64,000 nucleotides of DNA, taken from contig NZ_MRDH01000023.1 of assembly GCF_002008225.1 (NCBI RefSeq), positions 186,001 through 250,000 of the forward strand, in the 5' to 3' direction. The DNA comes from Agrobacterium salinitolerans. Its GTDB lineage: Bacteria > Pseudomonadota > Alphaproteobacteria > Rhizobiales > Rhizobiaceae. Below, piece after piece: positions 47,694-56,492 of this stretch; within the stretch, counting starts at the first letter, position 1, and the number at the start of each line of letters is the position of its first letter. Both the position numbers and the translations under genes were made by a program. The notes beneath the pieces are model-generated. The model had not been told where the DNA came from, searched no databases, and was given only the letters and a program-made list of their open reading frames with translations.

Positions 47694-49535
47694 TCATGCT
47701 CGCTTCAGAAATACGGAAAAACATGTGCCCGCCTCGCTGCTCGCCACCTCGATACGCCCGCCATAATCCGAAGCAATATCGTTGGAGATGACGAGACCGA
47801 GGCCGAGACCGCTTTCCTTTGATGTGTTGAAGGGCGAGAAAAGCTGGGCGCGGATGGCCTCCGGAATGCCGGTGCCATTATCGCTGACCGAAATCACGAT
47901 CATGTCGCTCTCCTCCCGCACCCGCACCTCGACACGCGCGGTGTCAATCGTTTCCGTGGCTTCCAGCGCGTTTTGCAGGAGGTTGATGAGGATCTGTTCG
48001 AGCCGGATACGGCTGCCGAGTACCTTCAGATCCTGATCCGGCAGGGCGATTTCCAGCGCATCCATCTGCCCGGAAAAACGGCTACGCAACAGCACGACCG
48101 CACCTTCGATGACCAGCCTGACACTCACGGGTTCGGCGGCGGTGCGGCCCTTGCGCGCCAGTATCTTCAGGTCGGTGGTGATGGTGCCGATACGCTCGGT
48201 GAGAGCGGCGATATCTTCCAGATTTTCGGTGACTTCCGACAGCCGATCGCGTTTCAGCAAGGTGCGGGCATTATCGGCAAAGGCACGGATGGTCGCCACC
48301 GGCTGGTTGATTTCATGCGCTACGCCCGCCGCCACCTGGCCCAGAATGGAAAGACGGTTGGCCTGCACCAGCTCGTGCTGCACATTGCGTAACTCGCCGG
48401 TGGTCTTTTCATGCAGGGTAATTTCGGCCTGTAGATGATCGCGTGTTTTCGTCAGGTCGCGGGTGCGCTCCTGCACCTTCATTTCCAGCTCCGCGCGGGC
48501 GCGTTGCTCCTCTTCTTTTTCCTTGAGCGCCTTGTGCCTGCGCCACAACCAAAGGGCCGAAAGCGCCATCAGCGGCATCAGCGTCGCCAGCGCCACCACC
48601 CTGCCCTCACGAATTATGGCGTTCAGCGTCGGCGCCACAGGCTGGAGATAATGCAGCGTCCATGATGTCGTCGGCACCGGCACTTCCAGCCGCAGATAAT
48701 CGCCACGCACACTCCCCGGTTCATCGACATGAATGAGCGGAACGCCCTCGCTCGCTCGCCGCGCTGCGCGAAACGGCAGCGTTGAAAGCGCCTCATTGCC
48801 GAATTGCAGGCTCTCGGAAATGATTTTCCGCTGCGCCTCGTCAATAGGTGCGACGGTCTTGAAGCGCCATTCCGGCACGCTGGTCATCAACACGACGCCG
48901 TTTCTGTCGACCACATAGACCGGTTTGCCTCCGATGTTCCAGTCGGTCTCAAGCCGATTGAACTCAACCTTGGCAATGACGACGCCAAGCGGCCGCCCGT
49001 CGGCGGCATCGATGCGGCGGGAGATATAAAGACCCGGTCGGCGGCTGACATTGCCAAGCGCATAATGTTCGGACATGCCGGTCTTCATCGCCGCCTGGAA
49101 ATATTCGCGGAAAGCATAATTGGAGCCGACAAAGCTGTCGTCCTGCCGCCAGTTACTTGACGCGATGGTCAATCCGGTCGGCCCGGTGACATAGATCACC
49201 GAGGACTGCGTGCCTTCGATCAGGCCTTCCAGCTTGCGGTTCAACCGGTCGAGAGCGGGAGCACCACCGCCATCCAGCGCGGCGGCAAGATCGGGATCTC
49301 CGGAGAGGACAAGGGGAATGGCGCGCGGCCGCTCCAGCGCGACATTCAGGAGCGCGATCTTCAGTTCGGCATCCGTGGCGGCCTCGGAACCGGCCATGCG
49401 CAGCGCCTGATTGCGGGCGAACTCATCGGCCACCAGCAGAACGCCAAGACTGACGAGCAACCACAGGCCCGCCAGCGCCAGCCATTGCGCCCGCCGCTTA
49501 GCTTGGGAATGAGGTGCGTGATCCTGATAGGTCAT
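47694..49535 (-). CDS. dctB: C4-dicarboxylate sensor histidine kinase
   Basis: A 613-residue membrane sensor kinase. The first membrane helix is near the N-terminus ([21 protein letters not shown]). A periplasmic double-PAS-type sensor of about 260 residues follows, then a second helix ([19 protein letters not shown]), a coiled-coil linker, and HisKA and HATPase domains. The phosphorylated histidine is in [14 protein letters not shown], and the ATP lid has DNGTGIPEA and [10 protein letters not shown]. It senses periplasmic succinate, fumarate or malate and phosphorylates DctD. It diverges from dctA, and one DctD site lies within 10 bp of its start. Confidence 0.95.
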   Translation of the reverse strand: MTYQDHAPHSQAKRRAQWLALAGLWLLVSLGVLLVADEFARNQALRMAGSEAATDAELKIALLNVALERPRAIPLVLSGDPDLAAALDGGGAPALDRLNRKLEGLIEGTQSSVIYVTGPTGLTIASSNWRQDDSFVGSNYAFREYFQAAMKTGMSEHYALGNVSRRPGLYISRRIDAADGRPLGVVIAKVEFNRLETDWNIGGKPVYVVDRNGVVLMTSVPEWRFKTVAPIDEAQRKIISESLQFGNEALSTLPFRAARRASEGVPLIHVDEPGSVRGDYLRLEVPVPTTSWTLHYLQPVAPTLNAIIREGRVVALATLMPLMALSALWLWRRHKALKEKEEEQRARAELEMKVQERTRDLTKTRDHLQAEITLHEKTTGELRNVQHELVQANRLSILGQVAAGVAHEINQPVATIRAFADNARTLLKRDRLSEVTENLEDIAALTERIGTITTDLKILARKGRTAAEPVSVRLVIEGAVVLLRSRFSGQMDALEIALPDQDLKVLGSRIRLEQILINLLQNALEATETIDTARVEVRVREESDMIVISVSDNGTGIPEAIRAQLFSPFNTSKESGLGLGLVISNDIASDYGGRIEVASSEAGTCFSVFLKRA

Positions 49536-49543
49536 GGGATGAT

Positions 49544-49561
49544 TGTGCGGATTTACGCACA
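49544..49561. promoter_or_regulatory. DctD upstream activating site 1
   Basis: TGTGCGGATTTACGCACA is a perfect palindrome apart from its central six bases. It lies only 9 bp before the dctB start codon and about 33 bp (three helix turns) from the second site. It matches the known TTGTGCGGAAT-type DctD half-sites. Confidence 0.85.
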
Positions 49562-49574
49562 GACATCAAGATAT

Positions 49575-49596
49575 TTTGTCCGGAATTCCGCACAAA
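49575..49596. promoter_or_regulatory. DctD upstream activating site 2
   Basis: A palindrome centred on GGAATTCC, with outer arms TTTGTCC and CGCACAAA. One arm deviates from perfect symmetry by a single base. Its centre is about 108 bp upstream of the predicted dctA start of transcription. Confidence 0.85.
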
Positions 49597-49667
49597 TGGC
49601 CGTGAGCCAGCGAAGCTTCAATAAAAACTACTTTTGAAATCAGCCAGTTACAGCAAATAATCAAGTC

Positions 49668-49683
49668 TGGCATGCGTATTGCA
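49668..49683 (+). promoter_or_regulatory. Sigma-54 promoter of dctA
   Basis: TGGCATGCGTATTGCA matches the -24/-12 consensus (TGGCA, five bases, TTGCA) with correct spacing. Transcription should start near 49694, about 78 bp before dctA. With the two DctD sites it gives the complete architecture of a DctD-activated promoter. Confidence 0.92.
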
Positions 49684-49771
49684 CATGACTCCGCAATCGG
49701 CGCGAAGCCGTCAACGACACGGCGATCCCGGGAGGCCAATAAAGGCAGGGTGAGGCCGAGGAGGAAAAAAT

Positions 49772-51118
49772 ATGATCGATACGACAGCCGTGGCCGCAGG
49801 CCACGCCAAGCAGCCATTCTACAAGCACCTGTATTTCCAAGTTCTGGTGGCCATCATCGCCGGTATCGCGCTCGGCCATTTTTACCCGACTTTCGGCGAA
49901 CAGCTGAAGCCGCTCGGCGACGGCTTCATCCGCCTCGTCAAGATGATCATCGCTCCCGTCATCTTCCTCACCGTCGCAACCGGCATCGCCGGCATGAACG
50001 ACATGAAGAAGGTTGGACGTGTGGCCGGCAAGGCCATGATCTACTTCCTGGTGTTCTCCACGCTTGCGCTTATCGTTGGCCTCATCGTCGCCAATACCGT
50101 GCAGCCGGGCGCCGGCATGAACATCGATCCCGCCACGCTGGATGCCAAGGCCGTCGCGACCTACGCTGACAAGGCCCATGAGCAGACCATCACCGGCTTC
50201 CTGATGAACATCATTCCGACGACCATCGTCGGCGCGTTCGCCAGCGGCGATATCCTGCAGGTGCTGTTCTTCTCGGTGCTCTTCGGCATCGCGCTTGGCA
50301 TCGTCGGCGAAAAGGGCAAGCCCGTCACCGATTTCATGCACGCCCTGATGTATCCGATCTTCAAGCTGGTCGCGATCCTGATGAAGGCCGCTCCCATCGG
50401 CGCTTTTGGCGCGATGGCCTTCACCATCGGCAAATACGGCATCTCGTCCGTCACCAACCTCGCGATGCTGATCGGCACCTTCTACATCACGTCCTTGCTG
50501 TTCGTGTTCGTGGTTCTCGGTGCGGTCTGCCGTTACAACGGCTTTTCCATCGTCGCGCTTATCCGCTACATCAAGGAAGAGCTGCTGCTGGTTCTCGGCA
50601 CCTCGTCTTCGGAAGCCGCCCTGCCGGGCCTGATGAGCAAGATGGAAAAGGCAGGCTGCAAACGTTCCGTCGTCGGCCTCGTCATCCCCACCGGTTATTC
50701 TTTCAACCTTGACGGCACCAACATCTACATGACGCTGGCCGCCCTCTTCATCGCACAGGCGACTGGTATCCACCTCTCCTTCGGCGAACAGATCCTGCTG
50801 CTGCTCGTGGCCATGCTCTCCTCCAAGGGCGCGGCCGGCATTACCGGCGCGGGCTTCATTACGCTTGCGGCAACCCTCTCCGTCGTACCTTCGGTTCCCG
50901 TCGCCGGCATGGCGCTGATCCTCGGCATCGACCGCTTCATGTCGGAATGCCGCGCGCTCACCAACTTCGTCGGCAATGCAGTCGCCACAATCGTCGTTGC
51001 CCGCTGGGAAGGAGAACTGGATCAGGAGCAGCTCGCCCGCGTTCTGAGCGGCAAGGAAGAGTTCACCGGCATCGCCGATGTGGATCAGCTTCCGGCATCG
51101 GTCCAGCCGGCCGAATAA
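49772..51118 (+). CDS. dctA: C4-dicarboxylate/proton symporter
   Basis: A 448-residue inner-membrane transporter of the glutamate/dicarboxylate (GltP-DctA) family, with eight helices and two reentrant loops. The [21 protein letters not shown] serine-rich loop and [23 protein letters not shown] are diagnostic. It imports succinate, fumarate and malate with protons or cations, and in rhizobia is central to symbiotic carbon supply. A strong GAGGAGG site precedes the ATG, and a strong terminator follows. Confidence 0.96.
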   Translation: MIDTTAVAAGHAKQPFYKHLYFQVLVAIIAGIALGHFYPTFGEQLKPLGDGFIRLVKMIIAPVIFLTVATGIAGMNDMKKVGRVAGKAMIYFLVFSTLALIVGLIVANTVQPGAGMNIDPATLDAKAVATYADKAHEQTITGFLMNIIPTTIVGAFASGDILQVLFFSVLFGIALGIVGEKGKPVTDFMHALMYPIFKLVAILMKAAPIGAFGAMAFTIGKYGISSVTNLAMLIGTFYITSLLFVFVVLGAVCRYNGFSIVALIRYIKEELLLVLGTSSSEAALPGLMSKMEKAGCKRSVVGLVIPTGYSFNLDGTNIYMTLAALFIAQATGIHLSFGEQILLLLVAMLSSKGAAGITGAGFITLAATLSVVPSVPVAGMALILGIDRFMSECRALTNFVGNAVATIVVARWEGELDQEQLARVLSGKEEFTGIADVDQLPASVQPAE

Positions 51119-51171
51119 CACGACCTCCCAAGGTCCTGCCTGTCCCGGTTTTCCCGGGCAGGCAAATACAG

Positions 51172-51206
51172 AAAGCCCGGAGCATCTTGCGATACTCCGG
51201 GCTTTT
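51172..51206. terminator. Rho-independent terminator after dctA
   Basis: An 11-bp stem, AAAGCCCGGAG with CTCCGGGCTTT, encloses a 12-base loop and ends in four Ts. It serves dctA and, by symmetry, may end the convergent aminotransferase transcript. Confidence 0.88.
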
Positions 51207-51234
51207 GCGTTGCGGGACTCCAAACCGTGCAGTG

Positions 51235-52587
51235 TCAGCCTTTCGCGGCCGATGCCTTATCGAGACCGCGTCTTACGCCGGCAAACAGATCGTCCAGCTG
51301 CTCGGCCGTGATGATCAGCGGCGGGCAGAAGCAGATCGATTCACCGATCGGCCGGGTGATGACACCTTCGCTTTCGATAGCCGCGGCCAGCGCCAGCGTC
51401 GTATCGCCCGGTTTCATGCCCTCCCACGGCTTCACCTCCAGCGCGCCGATCAGGCCGATACCGCGCGAGGAATGAATGAGCGGGTGATCGGCCAGCGCCT
51501 TCAGATGACTGAGGAACTTGCCCTCCAGCCGGGCGACATTCCCGACCAGATCGCGCTCCTGAATGATCTTCAGGTTTTCCAGTCCCACAGCCGTCGCGAC
51601 GGGATGGCCGGAGGCGGTGTAACCATGGCCGAAAGAGCCGATACGGTCGGATTCGTCGGCAATCGGCTGGTAGAAATTGTCGTTCATGATGATCGCCGAA
51701 AGCGGCATGTAGGACGACGAAATCTGCTTGGAGACGACAAGCACATCCGGCTCGATGCCATAGGTCTCGCAGGCGAACATCTTGCCGGTTCGACCGAAAC
51801 CGCAGATCACCTCATCCACCACAAGCAGAATATCGTATTTTTTCAGGATCGCCTGCACGCCCGCCCAATAACCTTCCGGCGGCAAAAGAACGCCGCCCGC
51901 GCCCATGACCGGCTCGCCCCAGAAAGCGGCAATCGTTTCGGGGCCTTCGCGGAGGATCAGATCCTCAAGCTCTTTCAGGATGCGCGCGGTGAAATCCCCC
52001 TCGCTTTCCCCTTCCTTTCCAAAATGCACATAGGAGGGGCAGGCCGTATGCAGCATCCGGTCCAGCGGCAGGTCAAAACTTTCATGGTTACGCGGCAGGC
52101 CGGTGATCGAGGCCGAGGCGATGGTTACGCCATGATACCCCTTGATGCGGCCGATGATCTTCTTCTTGTCTCGCCTGCCCAGCGCATTCGAGCGATACCA
52201 GACCATCTTGGCGACGAGATCGTTTGCCTCGGAGCCGGAGGAGGTGAAATGCACCTTGGACATCGGCACCGGTGAAAGCTCGATCAGCAACTCGGCGAGA
52301 TCGACCGACGGGCCGTGAGTCTTATAGGAAAAGGTGTGGTAATAGGGCAGCTTCTGCATCTGCTTCGTTGCCGCTTCCACCAGCCGCTGCTCACCGAAGC
52401 CGAGCGCCACCGACCACAGCCCCGCCATCGCCTCGATATAGCGCTTGCCGCTGCTGTCGGTGACATAGATGCCCTCACCGCTCTCGATCACCAGACCGCC
52501 GGTCTTTTCGAATTTGCGCAGATTGACGTTCGGATGCATCTGATAGGCGATATCGCGTGCCTCGACGGAATTCGGCAGAATGGTCAT
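51235..52587 (-). CDS. Class III PLP-dependent omega-aminotransferase
   Basis: A 450-residue class III aminotransferase. The PLP lysine is in VVSKQISSSYMPLSAI, and the pocket segments are HFTSSGSEANDLVAKMVWY, IGRIKGYHGVT and LLVVDEVICGFGRTGKMFA. The family transfers amino groups from beta-alanine, taurine, polyamines or amines to pyruvate or 2-oxoglutarate. The exact donor is not readable. The ATG at 52587 has a GGAG site at fitting distance and is preferred over one five codons earlier. It is 36 bp downstream of an SDR gene and probably cotranscribed. Confidence 0.9.
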   Translation of the reverse strand: MTILPNSVEARDIAYQMHPNVNLRKFEKTGGLVIESGEGIYVTDSSGKRYIEAMAGLWSVALGFGEQRLVEAATKQMQKLPYYHTFSYKTHGPSVDLAELLIELSPVPMSKVHFTSSGSEANDLVAKMVWYRSNALGRRDKKKIIGRIKGYHGVTIASASITGLPRNHESFDLPLDRMLHTACPSYVHFGKEGESEGDFTARILKELEDLILREGPETIAAFWGEPVMGAGGVLLPPEGYWAGVQAILKKYDILLVVDEVICGFGRTGKMFACETYGIEPDVLVVSKQISSSYMPLSAIIMNDNFYQPIADESDRIGSFGHGYTASGHPVATAVGLENLKIIQERDLVGNVARLEGKFLSHLKALADHPLIHSSRGIGLIGALEVKPWEGMKPGDTTLALAAAIESEGVITRPIGESICFCPPLIITAEQLDDLFAGVRRGLDKASAAKG

Positions 52588-52623
52588 CGATAAAGGCTCC
52601 ATTTTTGGTTGATGCTCGGCGCG

Positions 52624-53358
52624 TCAGACGTGCTGGCCGCCATTGATGTGAATTTCCGCGCCGTTGATGTAGCTCGACTGTTCCGAGCAGAGGAAATAGA
52701 TGGTCTGCGCCACCTCGGCCGTGGTGCCGAGCCGTCCAAGCGGCACCTGGGCTTCCACCAGTTCGGCCGTTCCGGGCGAAAGGATGGCGGTGTTGATCTC
52801 GCCCGGCGCAATCGCATTGGCGCGCACGCCGCGCGGGCCGAACTCATGCGCCAGTTCGCGCGTCAGCGCCGCAAGCGCCGCCTTCGACGTGGCATAAGCC
52901 ACGCCGGCAAAAGGATGCACCCGTGAGCCGACAATCGATGTGACGTTGACGATGGAACCCTTTGCCGCTTCCAATTCCGGCAAAAGCGCGCGGGCGAGCA
53001 GCGCCGTCGAAACGAGATTGACGTTCAGCACCCGCGTCCAGATTTCCGCCGTCGTATCCATGACACCGAGGCGGCTACCGCCCTCCCCCTTCGGCGAAAT
53101 TCCGGCATTGTTGACAAGCGCCGCAAGCTTTCCCTCCGGCAGGCGTGAGCGCACCTCGTTCGCGAGATCGCCAATGCGGGACAGGTCCTCCAGATCGGCC
53201 TGAATATGGCTCTCCCGCGCAGACGGCCAACGGCATTCCTCGGAGAAAGGTTGTCGCGATACGGTGAGAATTCTCCAACCTTTTTCCTGAAACAGCTTGA
53301 CGGTGGCGTGCCCTATTCCGCGGCTGGCGCCGGTCAAAAGCATGAAAGGAACAGCCAT
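52624..53358 (-). CDS. Short-chain dehydrogenase/reductase
   Basis: A 244-residue SDR of the classical type. The cofactor motif is TGASRGIG near residue 9, NNAGIS lies near residue 86, and the catalytic Ser-Tyr-Lys set is visible in NVTSIVGSRVHPFAGVAYATSKAAL. It catalyses an NAD(P)-dependent alcohol-ketone or similar reaction. With the downstream aminotransferase it might act on an amino alcohol or keto-amine substrate, but this is only suggested by the neighbourhood. Confidence 0.9.
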   Translation of the reverse strand: MAVPFMLLTGASRGIGHATVKLFQEKGWRILTVSRQPFSEECRWPSARESHIQADLEDLSRIGDLANEVRSRLPEGKLAALVNNAGISPKGEGGSRLGVMDTTAEIWTRVLNVNLVSTALLARALLPELEAAKGSIVNVTSIVGSRVHPFAGVAYATSKAALAALTRELAHEFGPRGVRANAIAPGEINTAILSPGTAELVEAQVPLGRLGTTAEVAQTIYFLCSEQSSYINGAEIHINGGQHV

Positions 53359-53593
53359 ATGAGAACTCCTGTGCCACGCGGGCCGTTGAGCCGGCCGCGC
53401 ATTCAGCCCGGCATGTTAGAGCGCCGCCACCGGCTGACAAGGTCTTTTTTGTCGCGGCGCGGCGTTGGTGGATCGGCGACGGGCTAATCCCATTTGATGC
53501 ACGGCTTTCACCCGAAGGGAATATTTGAAGCCGACCGTTTACCCATAAAATGAAGCCTCCCGAATGTGTGATCAGTATTGGGAGGGGGCAAGA

Positions 53594-55240
53594 ATGCGCA
53601 TCGATATCATCGACACGGACGCCGGCTTCGAGGCGATCCGCGAAAACTGGGATGCGGTGTTCATGGCCGATCCCCATGCCCGGCATTTCCTCTCTTGGGG
53701 GTGGCTCAGGGATTACATGCCGCGCCGCAGGCGCTGGTTCATTCTTGCGCTGCGCGAACGACAGGAAGGCTCGCCCTATGTGGCGTTTTTCCCGCTGCGC
53801 ATCGTCACCGAACCGGACAAAAAAACCGGACGCTTCCACGACAGCATCGTCATGGCCGGCAATGCGGCGGCGGATTACACCGGTTTCATCACCCTGCCGG
53901 ATTATGAAAATCGCGCAGTCGCCGGCTTCTGTTCATACATACGGCAACAGAACTGGACCGAGCTGAAGCTCGATTATCTTTGCGGCCCGCCGGAACGCCG
54001 CGACGCGATGATCCGCGCACTTCAGGGCCCGCTCGTCATGTTTCGTGACAACATGCCGACCAACCCCTACAACATTAACAATTGCATCTGCCCGGTCGTG
54101 ACCCTGCCGGAGACGTTCGACGGCTATCTCGACAGCCATATGAGCAGCCAGACCCGGCAGAAGCTCAGGCGTTTCCTGAGAAAAGTGGAGGGCGGCGACG
54201 AATATCGCATCACCTTTGCAACGCGGGAAACAATCAGGCGGGATATGGACATCCTGTTCGATTTCTGGCGCATCCGCTGGGCGCCGCATAAGGGCAAGGA
54301 ACGCACAGAGCTTCTGATCGGCGCGACGCGGCAGATGCTGATGGATGTCTATATCCGTGGCGATCTGGAAGTACCGGTATTGTGGTTCGGCGAACAGCCG
54401 CTGGGGGCACTCGCCAATATCATCGACCGCCAGAAGAAATCGGTCCTGTTCTACATTACCGGCCGCGACGAAAACTGGAAGACCCCTTCCCCCGGCCTCG
54501 TGCTGCATGGCCATTGCATTCGCAGGGCAATCGAGCAGGGTTTTAAAACCTATGATTTCCTGCGCGGTAACGAGCCTTACAAATATTTCTTCGGGCCGGA
54601 GGAGCAGAAGCTGAGCTGCACGCTGTTCCGCACCCGCTCGGGCGACAATCTCGGCGGCAAGCTTCACCCGCGCAGCATCCGTTTTGTCTACGAACAGGCC
54701 CTCAAGCTCTATAAGGCAGGCCAGAAGGCGGCCGCCAATATTGCCTTCGCGCAGGTACTGACTGCGGCGCCGGACCATCTCGGCGCCCAATTCGGGCTCG
54801 CCAATCTATTGTTCGACCGGGGCGAATTCCGGGAGGCCGAAATCGCCTTTCTCAGCCTTCTGGCCGCCGGGCAGGAACCCGTCGTCCTTTGGCTGCGTAT
54901 CGGCGAGGCGCGGCTGGCGCAGCAGCACTACCACGAGGCGTCCGAGGCCTTCCGCCAGGTGACCAACCGCGCGCCTTTCCACCGGGAAGCGCTTTACAAA
55001 TGCGCCGTGGCGCTGATTGCCGCTGAAAGAACGATGGAAGGTGCGGAAATCCTCGACAGGCTGCAGCACTATCACTCGGACGATGCAGCCCATCTGGAAT
55101 ATGCGGAAAAGGCCCGTGCAGCCCTTGCCCGGCTGGAACTGGCAAAGGCGAAGGTTCCGCTGCCGGCCGATGTCGTCACGCTCTCCATCAAGCCGAAAGC
55201 GGCAGGCAAGCGCTGGCACCCGCCAAAGGTTTTGCATTAA
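53594..55240 (+). CDS. celD: CelD: acetyltransferase-like protein with TPR repeats (cellulose synthesis)
   Basis: A 548-residue protein. The first two thirds (to about residue 345) is a GNAT-type domain of the CelD family (Acetyltransf_6), with segments MSSQTRQKLRRFLRKVEGG, PLGALANIIDRQKKSVLFYITGRDENW and GFKTYDFLRGNEPYKYFFG. The C-terminal third carries about four tetratricopeptide-like repeats (such as ALKLYKAGQKAAANIAFAQVL). CelD is required for cellulose production in Agrobacterium and corresponds to BcsL in class III nomenclature (from memory). The ATG at 53594 has a GGAGGGGG site. It is followed by celE on the same strand. Confidence 0.88.
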   Translation: MRIDIIDTDAGFEAIRENWDAVFMADPHARHFLSWGWLRDYMPRRRRWFILALRERQEGSPYVAFFPLRIVTEPDKKTGRFHDSIVMAGNAAADYTGFITLPDYENRAVAGFCSYIRQQNWTELKLDYLCGPPERRDAMIRALQGPLVMFRDNMPTNPYNINNCICPVVTLPETFDGYLDSHMSSQTRQKLRRFLRKVEGGDEYRITFATRETIRRDMDILFDFWRIRWAPHKGKERTELLIGATRQMLMDVYIRGDLEVPVLWFGEQPLGALANIIDRQKKSVLFYITGRDENWKTPSPGLVLHGHCIRRAIEQGFKTYDFLRGNEPYKYFFGPEEQKLSCTLFRTRSGDNLGGKLHPRSIRFVYEQALKLYKAGQKAAANIAFAQVLTAAPDHLGAQFGLANLLFDRGEFREAEIAFLSLLAAGQEPVVLWLRIGEARLAQQHYHEASEAFRQVTNRAPFHREALYKCAVALIAAERTMEGAEILDRLQHYHSDDAAHLEYAEKARAALARLELAKAKVPLPADVVTLSIKPKAAGKRWHPPKVLH

Positions 55241-55300
55241 AGGCAACGCCCTGTAAGTTGCGGCAGGAAAAACCGGCCGGTCGACTTGCAAGGATGTTTG

Positions 55301-56455
55301 ATGTTTCTGACCAACAAGGACATGCTCGATCTCATTGAGCTTCGCCATGATCTGCACCGTCATCCGGAAATTTCCGGCGAGGAGAAGCAAACGGCGCGGC
55401 GCATCCGCGCTTTCCTCGAGCGGGCGCAGCCCGACCAGCTTTTCACCGCTCTCGGCGGCCATGGCGTAGCTGCGGTCTATGACAGCGGCAAAAGCGGCCC
55501 GGCGATTCTGATCCGTTCGGAACTCGATGCTCTGCCCATTCACGAAAAGAGTGACGCCGAATACCGCTCCGGCACCGACGGCAAGGGCCATCTTTGCGGC
55601 CATGACGGCCACTCCACCATTCTGACGGCGCTTGCGCTCGGCCTTTCTCGGCAGCGCCCGGAGACCGGCCGCGTCATCCTTCTGTACCAGCCGGCGGAAG
55701 AAACCGGCGCGGGCGCCGCCGCCGTCCTCGCCGACCCGCACTTTGGGCAGATAAAGCCGGATTATTCCTTTTCGCTTCACAACCTCCCCGGCCTTCCTTT
55801 CGGCCATGTCAGCGTCGTGGAAGGTCCGGTCAACTGCGCGTCACGCGGGATCAAATTCCGCCTTTCCGGCAAGACCGCGCATGCGTCTTCGCCCGAACAT
55901 GGCATTTCCCCGATGCAGGCAATATCCTGGCTGATGCCGGCCTTGGCCGAACTGGGCTCCGGTTTCCCGCCCGAACCCGATTTTTCCATGGTGACGATCA
56001 CCCATGCCGCGATGGGCGAAGCCGCCTTCGGCATTTCCCCAGCCGATGCTGAAATCTGGGCGACACTCCGGACACTGACCGACGACCGGATGGAAAAACT
56101 CTGCGAGGCTGCGGAAACGCTGGCTAAAAAGGCGGCGGACAAACAGCAGCTGACACTCGACGTCACCTATGACGATATTTTCCTGCATTGCGAAAACGCG
56201 CCTGACGCGGTCGGGCACATCCGGCGCGCGCTGGACGAGGAGAAAATCTCCCACGGTTCGGAGGGGCTGCCCATGCGGGCTTCCGAGGATTTCGGCCGCT
56301 TTCGCGCCGTTTCGTCATCGGCGATGTTCTTTCTCGGCGCAGGCCGGGATTATCCCAACCTGCACAATCCGGATTACGACTTTCCGGATGCGCTGATCGG
56401 CACCGGCGCGCGCATTTTCATGCGCATCATCCGCAACCTGTCCGACGCAAAATAG
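55301..56455 (+). CDS. celE: CelE: M20-family amidohydrolase/deacylase (cellulose synthesis)
   Basis: A 384-residue M20 (hippurate hydrolase-type) metallohydrolase. Two-metal-site segments are visible: GHLCGHDGHSTILTALAL, YQPAEETGAGAAAVL and the late MRASEDFGRF. Relatives remove N-acyl groups from amino acids or sugars. In Agrobacterium the celE gene is needed for cellulose synthesis, and the acetyltransferase-deacylase pairing with CelD suggests an acylation step on a saccharide or lipid-linked intermediate; the chemistry is not settled. The AAGGATG site fits the ATG at 55301. Confidence 0.85.
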   Translation: MFLTNKDMLDLIELRHDLHRHPEISGEEKQTARRIRAFLERAQPDQLFTALGGHGVAAVYDSGKSGPAILIRSELDALPIHEKSDAEYRSGTDGKGHLCGHDGHSTILTALALGLSRQRPETGRVILLYQPAEETGAGAAAVLADPHFGQIKPDYSFSLHNLPGLPFGHVSVVEGPVNCASRGIKFRLSGKTAHASSPEHGISPMQAISWLMPALAELGSGFPPEPDFSMVTITHAAMGEAAFGISPADAEIWATLRTLTDDRMEKLCEAAETLAKKAADKQQLTLDVTYDDIFLHCENAPDAVGHIRRALDEEKISHGSEGLPMRASEDFGRFRAVSSSAMFFLGAGRDYPNLHNPDYDFPDALIGTGARIFMRIIRNLSDAK

Positions 56456-56492
56456 CAGCGGCCGAAGACATCCAGCCACGATCAGCCGAACG

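Noticed and set aside
49661..51223. 520-codon minus-strand frame opposite dctA
   Set aside because: Acid- and Gly-rich translation with no family match; dctA is certain and has its own promoter and terminator.
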